From Pedobacter nototheniae (lineage in GTDB: Bacteria; Bacteroidota; Bacteroidia; Sphingobacteriales; Sphingobacteriaceae), in the NCBI RefSeq assembly GCF_004335085.1, contig NZ_RQRS01000021.1, forward strand, positions 1-64,000: a DNA stretch of 64,000 nucleotides, given 5' to 3'. Positions 52,198 through 61,475 of this stretch are shown here, piece by piece. The stretch's first letter is position 1; every line of letters begins with the position of its first letter. The notes under the pieces were generated by a model. It worked only from the letters and a program-made list of their open reading frames with translations, was not told where the DNA came from and did not search any database. The position numbers and the translations under genes are program-made.

Positions 52198-53559
52198 TTA
52201 TACAAAAGCCGAAAACCCGGTAATTGCACGACCAACAATTAGTGTATTAATCTCTTTGGTACCTTCGTAAGAATAAATTGCCTCGGCATCAGCCACAAAT
52301 CGGGCAACATTATATTCGAGCAAAATTCCATTGCCACCCATAACCTCACGGGCTTTACTCACTACATCACGGGTGCGTAATGAGCAAAATACTTTAGCTA
52401 AAGAAGCATGCTCATCTTTCAGCAAACCTTGATCCTGCAGTTGCGATAAGCGATAGCAAAGCGTTTGCATGGCGGTAAGATTGGATAACATCTCCACCAA
52501 ATGATTTTGGATTAATTGAAAGGAAGCAATCGGTTTACCAAATTGTTTACGCGTACGGGTATAATCAAGCGCATTTTCATAAGCACCACGTGCACAACCA
52601 ACTGCTTGCCAGGCTACCCCTGCCCTGGTCATTTGTAAAACTTTGGCAGTATCTTTAAATGAATTGGCATTTTGCAAACGATCTGCCTCTTCTACTTCAC
52701 AATTGGTTAAGGTTATAATACCGTTCTGCACAATACGCAAAGCCATTTTATCCTGCATTTTTTCGACAGCAAAGCCAGGATTTTCCTTTTTAACGATGAA
52801 GCCTTTTACTTCGTTGCTATCTTCATCTCGTGCCCAAATAATTAAAATATCGGCGAAGGTTGCATTGCCAATCCACTTTTTTTGTCCGTTTAAAACCCAT
52901 TTATCGCCCACCTTTTTACATGTAGTGGTTAAGCCACCTGCCGCTGCAGAACCTACTTCGGGCTCTGTTAAACCAAATGCACCAATAATTTTAAATTGCT
53001 GCATTAAAGGGAGCCATTGCTGTTTTTGTTCTTCTGAGCCACATAAATAAATGGAACCCATAGCCAAACCGCTTTGTACGCCAAAAAAGGTGGAAATAGA
53101 AGTATCAATTCGTGCCATTTCCATCGCCAAAATACCTTCCATCAAGTTAGATTTACCTGGGCAGCCATATCCTTTATAGGTTAAACCACATATATTTAAT
53201 TCGGCTAATTTGGGTATAATTTCGAAGGGAAACTCTGCCTTATTCCAGTAGTGATTTACAATTGGCTTTACTTCTTTCTCCAAAAAAGCCCGTACTTTTA
53301 ATTGCAATTCACGGTCTTCGTCATTTAAAGCTTCATCTCCCAAATGATAAAAATCACCTTCAATTGGCGGGAGTTCTCTCTTTTTATGAGATCCGCCCAT
53401 CATTTTCATCATACCCTGAATTTGTTTATCGTCTAAACTAGAAATGGTTTCGACCATTTTGGGTAGATCAACTTTTTTTGAAAGCGCCTCAAGCTTATCA
53501 AAATCTACATGTTTAAAAAGGTTGTATGCGTTTTTTAGAGAAGAAAATATATTGGCCAT
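52198..53559 (-). CDS. Acyl-CoA dehydrogenase, possibly glutaryl-CoA dehydrogenase type
   Basis: The 453-residue flavoenzyme has a non-family N-terminal extension of about 60 residues rich in Lys/Met. AFGLTEPEVGSAAAGGLTTTCKKVGDKWVLNGQKKWIGNA (FAD/substrate site), ALDYTRTRKQFGKPIASFQLIQ and AIYSYEGTKEINTLIVGRAITG (catalytic Glu in YEGT) follow. The TEPEVGSA and TRTRKQFG forms are like those of glutaryl-CoA dehydrogenases. It may complete lysine breakdown begun by lat. Plain short-chain activity is also possible. Confidence 0.85.
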   Translation of the reverse strand: MANIFSSLKNAYNLFKHVDFDKLEALSKKVDLPKMVETISSLDDKQIQGMMKMMGGSHKKRELPPIEGDFYHLGDEALNDEDRELQLKVRAFLEKEVKPIVNHYWNKAEFPFEIIPKLAELNICGLTYKGYGCPGKSNLMEGILAMEMARIDTSISTFFGVQSGLAMGSIYLCGSEEQKQQWLPLMQQFKIIGAFGLTEPEVGSAAAGGLTTTCKKVGDKWVLNGQKKWIGNATFADILIIWARDEDSNEVKGFIVKKENPGFAVEKMQDKMALRIVQNGIITLTNCEVEEADRLQNANSFKDTAKVLQMTRAGVAWQAVGCARGAYENALDYTRTRKQFGKPIASFQLIQNHLVEMLSNLTAMQTLCYRLSQLQDQGLLKDEHASLAKVFCSLRTRDVVSKAREVMGGNGILLEYNVARFVADAEAIYSYEGTKEINTLIVGRAITGFSAFV

Positions 53560-53661
53560 CTTTATTCGTTTTTAGAGTAACAAACAAAGAGCGGTTTTTG
53601 TTGGTGAGTTGATTTTTAAAATAGCTTAAAGTATATTCGAATTTGAATAATAAATTGATCT

Positions 53662-54228
53662 ATGACCTTCTTATATACAATCCGTGCTACATATGACAAA
53701 ACCTATAATGAAAATGGTGGTTTATCTTGGGATAAATATATCGAATGGAGTAAATTAAACCATTTAACAGAACTTATTTCTTTAGATGGTATGTTAAATG
53801 AAACTTTAGTCAAACCTAATTACGACGATCCAGATGATTGGGATTACATACATGTCATAAATCTGTATCAAACAAATTTTTTCACAACCTTAGATTATAT
53901 CCTTAAAAGATCGGATACAAAAGGTAAATTCCATTTGTTAAAAGTTATTGTAGAACCGGAACTGGATTGTAAAGACATTCCATCTGAAGATTATGAGTTT
54001 ATAGGCTACGAATTATTAGATCAATACTTTAACATAAGCGCTTTGACAAATTGTGGCGGTTTTGATGAAACTTTCTCACCTTCAGACCTGAACAAATTTG
54101 GACTTATAACTGATTATTCAAAAGCATATCACATTAAAAAATGCTTATTAGAAAATAACCCAAACGAAGAGCACGCAGATACTAACGTCATTGCCGTTTG
54201 GCGGCATAAAACAATTGGACGGCGCTAA
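53662..54228 (+). CDS. Hypothetical cytosolic acidic protein
   Basis: The 188-residue protein has no signal or membrane segment. It starts MTFLYTIRATYDKTYNENGG and has acidic stretches (NYDDPDDWDYIHVI, EPELDCKDIPSEDYEFIGYELLD). The late segment SPSDLNKFGLITDYSKAYHIKKCLLEN is helical. I do not recognise a family. Similar small acidic proteins are often immunity proteins, but no toxin gene is adjacent. It is a single-gene unit between the acyl-CoA dehydrogenase and bshB1. Confidence 0.6.
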   Translation: MTFLYTIRATYDKTYNENGGLSWDKYIEWSKLNHLTELISLDGMLNETLVKPNYDDPDDWDYIHVINLYQTNFFTTLDYILKRSDTKGKFHLLKVIVEPELDCKDIPSEDYEFIGYELLDQYFNISALTNCGGFDETFSPSDLNKFGLITDYSKAYHIKKCLLENNPNEEHADTNVIAVWRHKTIGRR

Positions 54229-54244
54229 AAACTTATAAATAGAC

Positions 54245-54961
54245 TTATCTCAAATCAAATAAATTATCTACACCTAATAATTTTCTTGAGGTAAAACCTT
54301 CACCAAAGGTTGCACCAATGCTTTTACCAAATTCTCTGGCTCTGCCTATTGTACTTTCAAAAAATTCGGGAGAAGAAATATAAGTATCCAAACCATCAAC
54401 ATCGGGGTTATAAAACTGTGTTTTAAATGCCTTAATTGATTTTATTTTCGTTTCCATATAATCTGTAATATCCACAATTACATCAGGTTTAATGTATCTA
54501 TCCTGTATATATTGCAGCAACAATCTTGGGCGATGTGCTGCCTGACTTTCGCCATCAACAATAGTCTCTATTTTAGGTAATCCAGATAAAAATACCGAAT
54601 CGTACACTAAATCTCCTGCCCTGCCGTGGTCGGGATGACGATCATGTAAAGCATTGCTTAAAATAATTTCTGGCTGATATTTACGAATAGCTTTAATTAC
54701 TTCTAAGCGGTGAAATTCATCATTCTGAAAAAAGCCATCTCTAAATCTTAAATTTTCACGGGCGTGTAAACCTAAAATCTTTGCAGATTCCTTAGCTTCC
54801 TCATCGCGGGTTTCGGCTGTGCCACGCGTACCCAGCTCGCCTCTGGTTAAATCTACAATGCCCACTTTTTTACCAAGCGCAATGTGTTTTAAAATAGTAC
54901 CCGAACAGCATAATTCTGCATCATCAGGATGAACTGCAATAACTAAAATATCTAATTTCAT
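54245..54961 (-). CDS. bshB1: Bacillithiol biosynthesis deacetylase BshB1
   Basis: I chose the ATG at 54961 (MKLDILVIAVHPDDAE), 7 bp after the peroxidase stop; the ATG at 54985 would overlap that gene. The 238-residue LmbE-like protein has the zinc site AVHPDDAELCCSG and HDRHPDHGRAGDLV. It also has LTRGELGTRGTAETRDEEA, all typical of BshB1. It removes acetyl from GlcNAc-malate in bacillithiol synthesis. bshA and bshC are not in the window. Confidence 0.93.
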   Translation of the reverse strand: MKLDILVIAVHPDDAELCCSGTILKHIALGKKVGIVDLTRGELGTRGTAETRDEEAKESAKILGLHARENLRFRDGFFQNDEFHRLEVIKAIRKYQPEIILSNALHDRHPDHGRAGDLVYDSVFLSGLPKIETIVDGESQAAHRPRLLLQYIQDRYIKPDVIVDITDYMETKIKSIKAFKTQFYNPDVDGLDTYISSPEFFESTIGRAREFGKSIGATFGEGFTSRKLLGVDNLFDLR

Positions 54962-54968
54962 TATAAAT

Positions 54969-55481
54969 CTAAAGGGAGTTTTCATCCAGCAGGCGCTGAA
55001 CTTTCTTTTTAATTTTTGAGCTTAATGGTTTGGTAAAGGGAAGAAAATAATCTTCAACCTCTCCTTTTTTGTTAATCAGAAATTTGTGGAAATTCCATCG
55101 CGGTTTTGAGCTCAGCTTTCCATTTTGCTTTTTATCGCTTAAAAACTGATAAAGTGGGTGGGCATGATCGCCACGCACCATAATCTTATCTAAAATAGGA
55201 AATTGAACGCCGTGGTTTATTTCACAAAATGAAGTGATTTCTTCGCCATTTAAAGGCTCTTGTTTACCAAAATCATTGGTTGGAAAACCTAAAATTTCAA
55301 AATCAGGATTATTAATTTCATCCTTTAACTGCTGTAATTCTTTAAGTTGAGGCGTAAAACCGCACTCAGAAGCTGTATTTACAATTAAAAGAACTTTATT
55401 TCTGTAAGCCGATAAGAGTTGATCCTCACCGTTAATTTTTTTCACCTTGAATGGGTAAATATTTGGAATGGTTTCCTTCAT
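54969..55481 (-). CDS. Glutathione peroxidase family thiol peroxidase
   Basis: This 170-residue protein has the peroxidatic Cys in NTASECGFTPQ (Cys rather than selenocysteine). GFPTNDFGKQEP and RWNFHKFLINKKG (W-N-F triad) complete the family motifs. Bacterial members usually take electrons from thioredoxin. It lies 7 bp upstream of bshB1 in one transcription unit, so bacillithiol or related thiols may be involved; that is inference. Confidence 0.93.
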   Translation of the reverse strand: MKETIPNIYPFKVKKINGEDQLLSAYRNKVLLIVNTASECGFTPQLKELQQLKDEINNPDFEILGFPTNDFGKQEPLNGEEITSFCEINHGVQFPILDKIMVRGDHAHPLYQFLSDKKQNGKLSSKPRWNFHKFLINKKGEVEDYFLPFTKPLSSKIKKKVQRLLDENSL

Positions 55482-55490
55482 TAGGGTAAT

Positions 55491-56105
55491 TTATTGATAG
55501 AAACCGGAAGTACGAATAATCGATTCGATGTCCCGATCCTGATTAGCGTCATAAGTACTTTTTAAGTTATGACCAACTACACGTGCAATAATCTGATAGG
55601 AAAACGCTGCAAAACCACCTTTTGTTTGTTTAACAATATCATAAGTAGTTCTTCCAACTTCTCTATCTATCAGTTTCGTTAATATTTGTCCTTGGGCAAT
55701 GGTTAACTCCTTAATTTCGCGGTTAAACATTTCTTTTATTTCCTTATCACAAGCTTTAAGCAGCTCTTTCTGTTTTTTCTTTTCTGTAGTAACAACTAAA
55801 TCTTGCTCCAATTGCTCATAACGGCGTTTAGCGAACAATGCGTAAGGCATTACTTTTAAAACGTTGTAGCGCAATCGGTTATAAGCTGCCTGCTCTTCTG
55901 GCGATTTCCAAATCCTGGCTGCGTAAATACTTACGTCATTAAGTTGCATCCACGGAATCATAATTCCGTTATCATTTGTAGAAGCCACTCTAATTGTGTC
56001 ATTTTTCCCCATTTTAGGAAAAACAGGCTCAACATTCTCTTGCGCTTTTAGTGAGCAACTAAAAATGATTACAATACACAGAAAAAAGAGCCCTTTAAAA
56101 TTCAT
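55491..56105 (-). CDS. DUF4294 family secreted protein
   Basis: I prefer the ATG at 56105 (MNFKGLFFLCIVIIFSCSLKAQ, a signal peptide) over 56123, which would lie on the predicted -7 box. The 204-residue protein shows IPWMQLNDVSIYAARIWKS, YNVLKVMPYALFAKRRYEQLEQDL and LIDREVGRTTYDIVK, the DUF4294 pattern common in Bacteroidetes. The function is unknown. The gene is 9 bp upstream of the peroxidase gene on the same strand, so it probably starts the DUF4294-gpx-bshB1 operon. Confidence 0.82.
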   Translation of the reverse strand: MNFKGLFFLCIVIIFSCSLKAQENVEPVFPKMGKNDTIRVASTNDNGIMIPWMQLNDVSIYAARIWKSPEEQAAYNRLRYNVLKVMPYALFAKRRYEQLEQDLVVTTEKKKQKELLKACDKEIKEMFNREIKELTIAQGQILTKLIDREVGRTTYDIVKQTKGGFAAFSYQIIARVVGHNLKSTYDANQDRDIESIIRTSGFYQ

Positions 56106-56120
56106 AATTTTATACGTTGA

Positions 56121-56128
56121 CAAAGTTA
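56121..56128 (-). promoter_or_regulatory. -7 box TAACTTTG of the DUF4294 operon
   Basis: On the minus strand TAACTTTG matches TAnnTTTG. No good -33 is present at the usual distance. Its position fits a start of translation at 56105. Confidence 0.4.
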
Positions 56129-56215
56129 GGTGTTATTTCATATATTAGGTGTTCCATAGAACTAATATAAGTTTTATTCAATAATAAGACGCAATTTTTT
56201 ACGCAAAAAATACAA

Positions 56216-58423
56216 ATGAAAACAGAGTTAGTGATTGACTTAGAGGCTGAGAAACAAGAAATTCTAAAAAGATACAGGGCATTATTACGGGCGAGTAAAT
56301 CCACTTTACAACGTGGAGATAAAAAAGAAATTAGAAAGGCATTTGATATGGCACTCGAAAGCCATAAAGATATGCGTCGTAAATCTGGCGAACCTTATAT
56401 TTACCATCCAATTGCCGTGGCTCAAATTGCTGCTGAGGAAATTGGTTTGGGCACAACTTCTATTGTTTGTGCCTTATTGCATGATGTTGTTGAGGATACT
56501 GATATTACCCTCGAAGATATTGAGCGTGAATTTGGGAAGAAAACTGCCAAAATTATTGATGGCTTAACTAAAATATCAGGGGTTTTTGATACCAACAGTT
56601 CTTTACAAGCAGAAAATTTTCGTAAAATGTTGCTTACCCTTGCGGATGATGTAAGGGTAATTTTAATCAAACTTGCTGATAGACTGCACAATATGCGGAC
56701 GATGGATTTTATGCCTCGCCATAAACAGCTTAAAATTGCTTCAGAAACTATTTATTTATACGCCCCACTTGCTCACAGATTAGGTTTGTATGCTATAAAA
56801 TCAGAGTTGGAAGATCTTTCCATGAAATATCTTGACCCTGATACGTATAAATTTATTGCAAAAAAATTAAATGAGAAAAAGGCCGAACGTGCTCTATTTA
56901 TCAAGAAGTTTGTTGAGCCAATTGATGAAATTATACATGAACAGGGCTTGGTTGCAGATGTTTACGGTCGCCCAAAATCTATCCATTCCATTTGGAATAA
57001 AATGAAAAAGAAAAACATTCCCTTTGAGGAAGTTTATGATCTTTTCGCTATTCGGATTATTCTGGATAGCGCCCCTGAGAATGAAAAGGCAGATTGCTGG
57101 AAGGCTTATTCGATTGTAACCGACTTATATCGCCCTAACCCCGATCGTTTGCGAGACTGGGTTTCTTCGCCAAAAGGAAATGGTTATGAAAGTTTGCACA
57201 CCACTGTAATGGGCCCACGTGGGCAATGGGTAGAAGTACAAATTCGAACCCAACGTATGAATGAGATTGCGGAGAAAGGTTTTGCAGCACATTGGAAATA
57301 TAAAGAATCCAGCAACGATAATGGTTTAGATCAATGGATTCAGAAAGTTAGGGAAATGTTAAGCAACCCTGAAGCGAACGCCCTTGACTTTTTGGACGAT
57401 TTTAAAATGAACCTTTTTTCTGATGAAATCTTCATTTTCACTCCAAAAGGTGCTTTAATTCAGCTGCCTTTAGGTGCAACAGCCTTAGATTTTGCCTTTG
57501 AAATTCACACAGATGTTGGCGCTACCTGTATTGGAGCCAAGGTAAATCATAAGTTAGTACCTATTTCTTATAAACTTCAAAATGGCGATCAGGTAGAAAT
57601 TATTACCTCAAATAAGCAAACGCCAAAAGAAGATTGGTTAAATATTGTGGTTACCGCGAAAGCGAAATCCAAAATTAAATCATCTTTAAAAGAAGAAAAA
57701 CGTAAAATTGCTGAAAATGGAAAGGAAATTTTAGAGCGCAAATTAAAATCTCTTAAAATTACTTACAATACCGATAACTTAAATAAACTGAGTTATTTCT
57801 TTAAACTACCATCAACACAAGAGCTTTTTGTGAATGTTGCTTTAGGTAAAATAGAACTTAAAGACATTAAAGAATATTTATCCAGCGAAAAGGAAATTGA
57901 AACCCGTGGGCCTGAGCGTCCAGAAAATTTATCTGTTGATGGAATTAAGAGTAAAATTAAAGGTTCAGAATCTGACATTTTACTAATTGGCGAAGATATG
58001 CAACGCATTGATTATACACTTGCTGCATGTTGTAACCCAATTCCTGGTGATGACGTTTTTGGTTTTATTACCGTAAGTGAAGGCATTAAAATACATCGAA
58101 CCAACTGTCCTAATGCGGCTCAATTGATGGCGAATTATGGCTACAGAGTAGTTAAAGCCAAATGGAATAAGCAACAAGAACTTACTTTTTTAACTGGTTT
58201 ACACATTGTTGGTATTGATGATGTTGGCTTAATTAACAACATTACCCGTGTAATTTCTACCGATTTTAAAGTAAATATGCGCTCCATTACTGTTGATACT
58301 AACGAAGGGATTTTTGATGGTTCGATTATGATTTTTGTAAATGATACCGAGCACCTTGAAAACCTGATTAAGAATTTACTTAAAGTACGCGGCGTAACTG
58401 GTGTAACACGATTCGACGCTTAA
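56216..58423 (+). CDS. relA/spoT: Bifunctional (p)ppGpp synthetase/hydrolase
   Basis: The 735-residue RSH protein has an HD hydrolase domain with HPIAVAQIAAEE and LLHDVVEDT (HD at 89-90). The synthetase domain has VYGRPKSIHSIWNKM, YDLFAIRIIL and GNGYESLHTTVMGPRG. A TGS domain (DEIFIFTPKG) and a C-terminal ACT domain (VGIDDVGLINNITRVIS) complete it. HD residues are intact, so both activities are expected. It controls the stringent response. It stands alone and is divergent from the DUF4294 operon. Confidence 0.95.
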   Translation: MKTELVIDLEAEKQEILKRYRALLRASKSTLQRGDKKEIRKAFDMALESHKDMRRKSGEPYIYHPIAVAQIAAEEIGLGTTSIVCALLHDVVEDTDITLEDIEREFGKKTAKIIDGLTKISGVFDTNSSLQAENFRKMLLTLADDVRVILIKLADRLHNMRTMDFMPRHKQLKIASETIYLYAPLAHRLGLYAIKSELEDLSMKYLDPDTYKFIAKKLNEKKAERALFIKKFVEPIDEIIHEQGLVADVYGRPKSIHSIWNKMKKKNIPFEEVYDLFAIRIILDSAPENEKADCWKAYSIVTDLYRPNPDRLRDWVSSPKGNGYESLHTTVMGPRGQWVEVQIRTQRMNEIAEKGFAAHWKYKESSNDNGLDQWIQKVREMLSNPEANALDFLDDFKMNLFSDEIFIFTPKGALIQLPLGATALDFAFEIHTDVGATCIGAKVNHKLVPISYKLQNGDQVEIITSNKQTPKEDWLNIVVTAKAKSKIKSSLKEEKRKIAENGKEILERKLKSLKITYNTDNLNKLSYFFKLPSTQELFVNVALGKIELKDIKEYLSSEKEIETRGPERPENLSVDGIKSKIKGSESDILLIGEDMQRIDYTLAACCNPIPGDDVFGFITVSEGIKIHRTNCPNAAQLMANYGYRVVKAKWNKQQELTFLTGLHIVGIDDVGLINNITRVISTDFKVNMRSITVDTNEGIFDGSIMIFVNDTEHLENLIKNLLKVRGVTGVTRFDA

Positions 58424-58493
58424 AATTAGCAAGCAATCTGCTCTAAATATCTAATTTATAAAGACTTAGATATTTGTATCATTATTTATGTAA

Positions 58494-59177
58494 ATGAAAA
58501 TACTAATTCTCATACTAATGTTGTTTGGGCTGGGCTGTAAGCAAAAAGTCGATAAACAAACTTTCACAAAAAATAAAGCTAACTCAAGTAATAACGTTGC
58601 AAAAAACACGAAAATAAATACAGCAAAACCAAAGGATGATGAATCCAATGCTATTGAAGAAAAAGATGTTTTCCTAGCAGAGTTTAAAGGCAAATCAATC
58701 AAATATGACCGGGTTTCTTACGATTATGGTGATGGATATGCAACCATTTATATAAAAAATGGCATCAAGAAATTGGTTTTGCTAACCTATGATTATAATG
58801 GTTATCATCCTGGTGATATAAAAATAGTGACCCTAAATGGTCATCCGTTTATTTATATAACTTCTACCCATAGTCATGGGCATTTCAAAGGACAGCTTTA
58901 TGCATTAGATTTAAGAGCTGGTAAAGCAGACTTGGTTGATGAAAACAAAATAAGGTCTTCGGCAAGCATAATTAAATCTTATAAAGAAGATGGTTTAGAA
59001 TTTAGAAATGAGAACGGGCTTTTATTAGACAAAAACAATAATATTACTTCACAAGATTACTATAGAAATAAAGATGGCGAAAATTGCACTTATAAATGTT
59101 CCTTTAAACTAAAAAAAATTAAAAACAACACTTATATTTTAAACTTGGTAAAAGCAAATATGATATGTCAGTATTAA
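58494..59177 (+). CDS. Hypothetical lipoprotein
   Basis: The 227-residue protein has a lipobox LFGLGC (lipid Cys at 15). A disordered Lys/Asn linker to about 60 and a beta-rich domain follow, with YDYGDGYATIYIKNGIKKLVLLTYDYNGYHPGDIKIV and ITSTHSHGHFKGQLYALDL. The family is not recognised. It is a single-gene unit behind relA/spoT. Three late Cys (CTYKCSF, MICQY) could form a disulfide. Confidence 0.65.
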   Translation: MKILILILMLFGLGCKQKVDKQTFTKNKANSSNNVAKNTKINTAKPKDDESNAIEEKDVFLAEFKGKSIKYDRVSYDYGDGYATIYIKNGIKKLVLLTYDYNGYHPGDIKIVTLNGHPFIYITSTHSHGHFKGQLYALDLRAGKADLVDENKIRSSASIIKSYKEDGLEFRNENGLLLDKNNNITSQDYYRNKDGENCTYKCSFKLKKIKNNTYILNLVKANMICQY

Positions 59178-59350
59178 TTTTTATATAATATGTTCTAACC
59201 AAAAGAATTATAGATTATCTACTAAATGAGGTCACAACTTTTCTTGAGTTAGGTTTTAAGCAATTAGAAAGAAGATTTATACCTGTGATTAATAGCCACT
59301 TATTTTATAATCTGAGAACATTTAAACTTTAAAATAGCTCAATAATTCTT

Positions 59351-59403
59351 ACAACAATTAAACAATTGAACGCTACAACAATCAAACAATTTACCTACCT
59401 TTG
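59351..59403 (+). promoter_or_regulatory. fur promoter region with direct repeats and -7 box
   Basis: TACCTTTG (59396-59403) matches TAnnTTTG 17 bp before the fur ATG. Upstream, ACAACAATTAAACAATT (from 59351) and ACAACAATCAAACAATT (from 59375) are direct repeats 24 bp apart and could be operator sites. No -33 at the normal distance is obvious. Confidence 0.45.
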
Positions 59404-59420
59404 ATTGGAGTTTAAAAACT

Positions 59421-59918
59421 ATGTCTGAACAAAAAACAAATGAGCTCGTTCGCAAGATTTTTGAGGCTTATTTAGAAAACAAAAATCTTAGGAAAACGCC
59501 GGAACGTTTCGCTATCCTGGAAGAAATCTATTCTCGAGACGATCACTTCGACGTTGAAACCCTATACATCCACATGAAAAACCAAAAGTATCGTGTAAGT
59601 CGTGCTACGGTTTACAATACTTTAGAGTTATTGGTTTCATGCGATTTGGTTACCAAACATCAGTTTGGTAAAAACATGGCTCAATTCGAAAAATCTTATG
59701 GATACCGCCAGCACGATCACGTAATCTGTATAGAATGTGGTAAAGTGGTAGAATTTTGCGATCCCCGAATCCATCAAATTCAAACGATGGTTGGCGATTT
59801 GTTAAAATTCGACATCAAACACCATTCTTTGAATCTTTATGGTTTCTGCTCTGATTGTAGCGTAGCTAGAAAAGTAAGCGAAAATGCTGCCGAGGCTGCA
59901 AAAACTGAAGCAAATTAA
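59421..59918 (+). CDS. fur: Fur family transcriptional repressor
   Basis: The 165-residue protein has the winged HTH RKTPERFAILEEIYSRDDHFDVETLYIHMK and SRATVYNTLELL. The metal sites are in YGYRQHDHVICIECGKVVEF and FCSDC (two CxxC for structural Zn). It may sense iron, zinc or peroxide; the residues do not decide which. purA follows 38 bp downstream and may be co-transcribed. The region upstream has direct repeats. Confidence 0.92.
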   Translation: MSEQKTNELVRKIFEAYLENKNLRKTPERFAILEEIYSRDDHFDVETLYIHMKNQKYRVSRATVYNTLELLVSCDLVTKHQFGKNMAQFEKSYGYRQHDHVICIECGKVVEFCDPRIHQIQTMVGDLLKFDIKHHSLNLYGFCSDCSVARKVSENAAEAAKTEAN

Positions 59919-59956
59919 ATAAATCCACAAAATAAAACCAGCTTAATTTATTAATA

Positions 59957-61234
59957 ATGACGCAAGTAGATGTACTTCTCGGCCTGCAATGGGGCGATGA
60001 AGGAAAGGGAAAAATCGTTGATGTTCTAAGTCCAAAATATGATCTTATCGCTCGTTTCCAGGGCGGACCAAATGCCGGGCACACGTTAGAGTTTGATGGC
60101 AAAAAGTTTGTCCTAAACACCATTCCATCAGGTATTTTTAATGAAAAAACCATGAACCTTATCGGTAATGGTGTAGTAATAGATCCTATTATCTTAAAAA
60201 GAGAATTAGATAATTTAAAAAAAGCTGGTCATGATCCTGTTGCCGAAGGCAAATTGGTTATTGCACGTAAAGCACACTTAATTTTGCCTACGCACCAATT
60301 ATTGGATGCTGCAAATGAGGCAAGAATGGGTAAAAATAAAATTGGTTCAACCCTAAAAGGTATTGGCCCAACTTATATGGATAAAACCGGCCGTAATGGT
60401 TTACGTGTTGGTGATACTACGCTTCCTGATTTTAAAGAGCGTTACGCTAAATTAGTAGAAAAACATACAGAGATTCTTTCTCACTATGATTTCGAATATG
60501 AATTGGCAGAAAAAGAAGCATCATTCTTTGAAGCTATCGAATTCTTAAAAACTATTCCTCATGTAGATAGCGAACACTTTGTAAACGGCTATTTAAAAGA
60601 AGGAAAGGCTGTTTTAGCTGAAGGTGCACAAGGAACTTTGTTGGATGTTGATTTCGGATCATATCCTTTTGTAACTTCAAGCAACACTACAACTGCAGGT
60701 GCTTGTACTGGTTTAGGTATTGCGCCTAATAAAGTTGGTGCTGTTTATGGTATTTTTAAAGCCTATTGCACACGTGTTGGTGGCGGTCCGTTTCCAACAG
60801 AATTAGATGATGAAGTTGGCGAAAGTTTACGTCAAATCGGGCACGAATTTGGTGCGACAACAGGTCGTGCACGTCGTTGCGGATGGATTGATCTTCCTGC
60901 TTTAAAATATGCAATCATGTTAAACGGTGTAACCGAATTAATTATGATGAAAGCAGATGTTTTAGATGGTTTTGATACCATTTATGCTTGTACACATTAT
61001 GAACACAATGGTGAAACAATTGATTATATGCCTTACGACATTATTACAATTGAACCAAAACCTGTATTAAAAGCAATTAAAGGCTGGAAAACTGACGTTA
61101 CAAAAATCACTTCCGTTGATCAAATCCCTACAGAATTAACAGAATATATTCAATTTTTAGAAAAAGAATTAGAAGTGCCTGTTAAATTCTTATCAGTTGG
61201 ACCAGATAGAGCACAAACTTTAGAGTTAAATTAA
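59957..61234 (+). CDS. purA: Adenylosuccinate synthetase
   Basis: This 425-residue enzyme has the P-loop-like GLQWGDEGKGKIVD. FQGGPNAGHTLEFDGKKFVLNTIPSG, GRARRCGWID and TSVDQIPTELTEYI are also typical. It joins IMP and aspartate in AMP synthesis using GTP. Length and start are normal. A strong terminator follows. Confidence 0.97.
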   Translation: MTQVDVLLGLQWGDEGKGKIVDVLSPKYDLIARFQGGPNAGHTLEFDGKKFVLNTIPSGIFNEKTMNLIGNGVVIDPIILKRELDNLKKAGHDPVAEGKLVIARKAHLILPTHQLLDAANEARMGKNKIGSTLKGIGPTYMDKTGRNGLRVGDTTLPDFKERYAKLVEKHTEILSHYDFEYELAEKEASFFEAIEFLKTIPHVDSEHFVNGYLKEGKAVLAEGAQGTLLDVDFGSYPFVTSSNTTTAGACTGLGIAPNKVGAVYGIFKAYCTRVGGGPFPTELDDEVGESLRQIGHEFGATTGRARRCGWIDLPALKYAIMLNGVTELIMMKADVLDGFDTIYACTHYEHNGETIDYMPYDIITIEPKPVLKAIKGWKTDVTKITSVDQIPTELTEYIQFLEKELEVPVKFLSVGPDRAQTLELN

Positions 61235-61270
61235 GATGCGCTGAACTAACATTCAGAATATAATAAAAAA

Positions 61271-61295
61271 AGCAATCCGCATGGGTTGCTTTTTT
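61271..61295 (+). terminator. Terminator after purA
   Basis: AGCAATCC (61271-61278) pairs with GGGTTGCT (61283-61290, one wobble) around GCAT, with a leading A run and a T run to 61295. Confidence 0.9.
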
Positions 61296-61460
61296 GTTAA
61301 ACAATACTTTTAAAATTTAATCTCGGATAAACATAACTTTTAAACATACAATTTTATCTATCCTCTAATCACAGTTGTTTTATCTGCCTGATTCATTCTC
61401 TATCTGTGGTTAAATCCTATTTTTATACCTCGGCATATTTCCACTTATACTACGATTAAT

Positions 61461-61468
61461 TACCTTTG
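61461..61468 (+). promoter_or_regulatory. -7 box TACCTTTG of pabB
   Basis: TACCTTTG matches TAnnTTTG. TTTC, 19 bp upstream, is a one-mismatch -33. The box ends 7 bp before the TTG start codon, so the message would be nearly leaderless. This supports the TTG start. Confidence 0.55.
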
Positions 61469-61475
61469 CGGCAAC

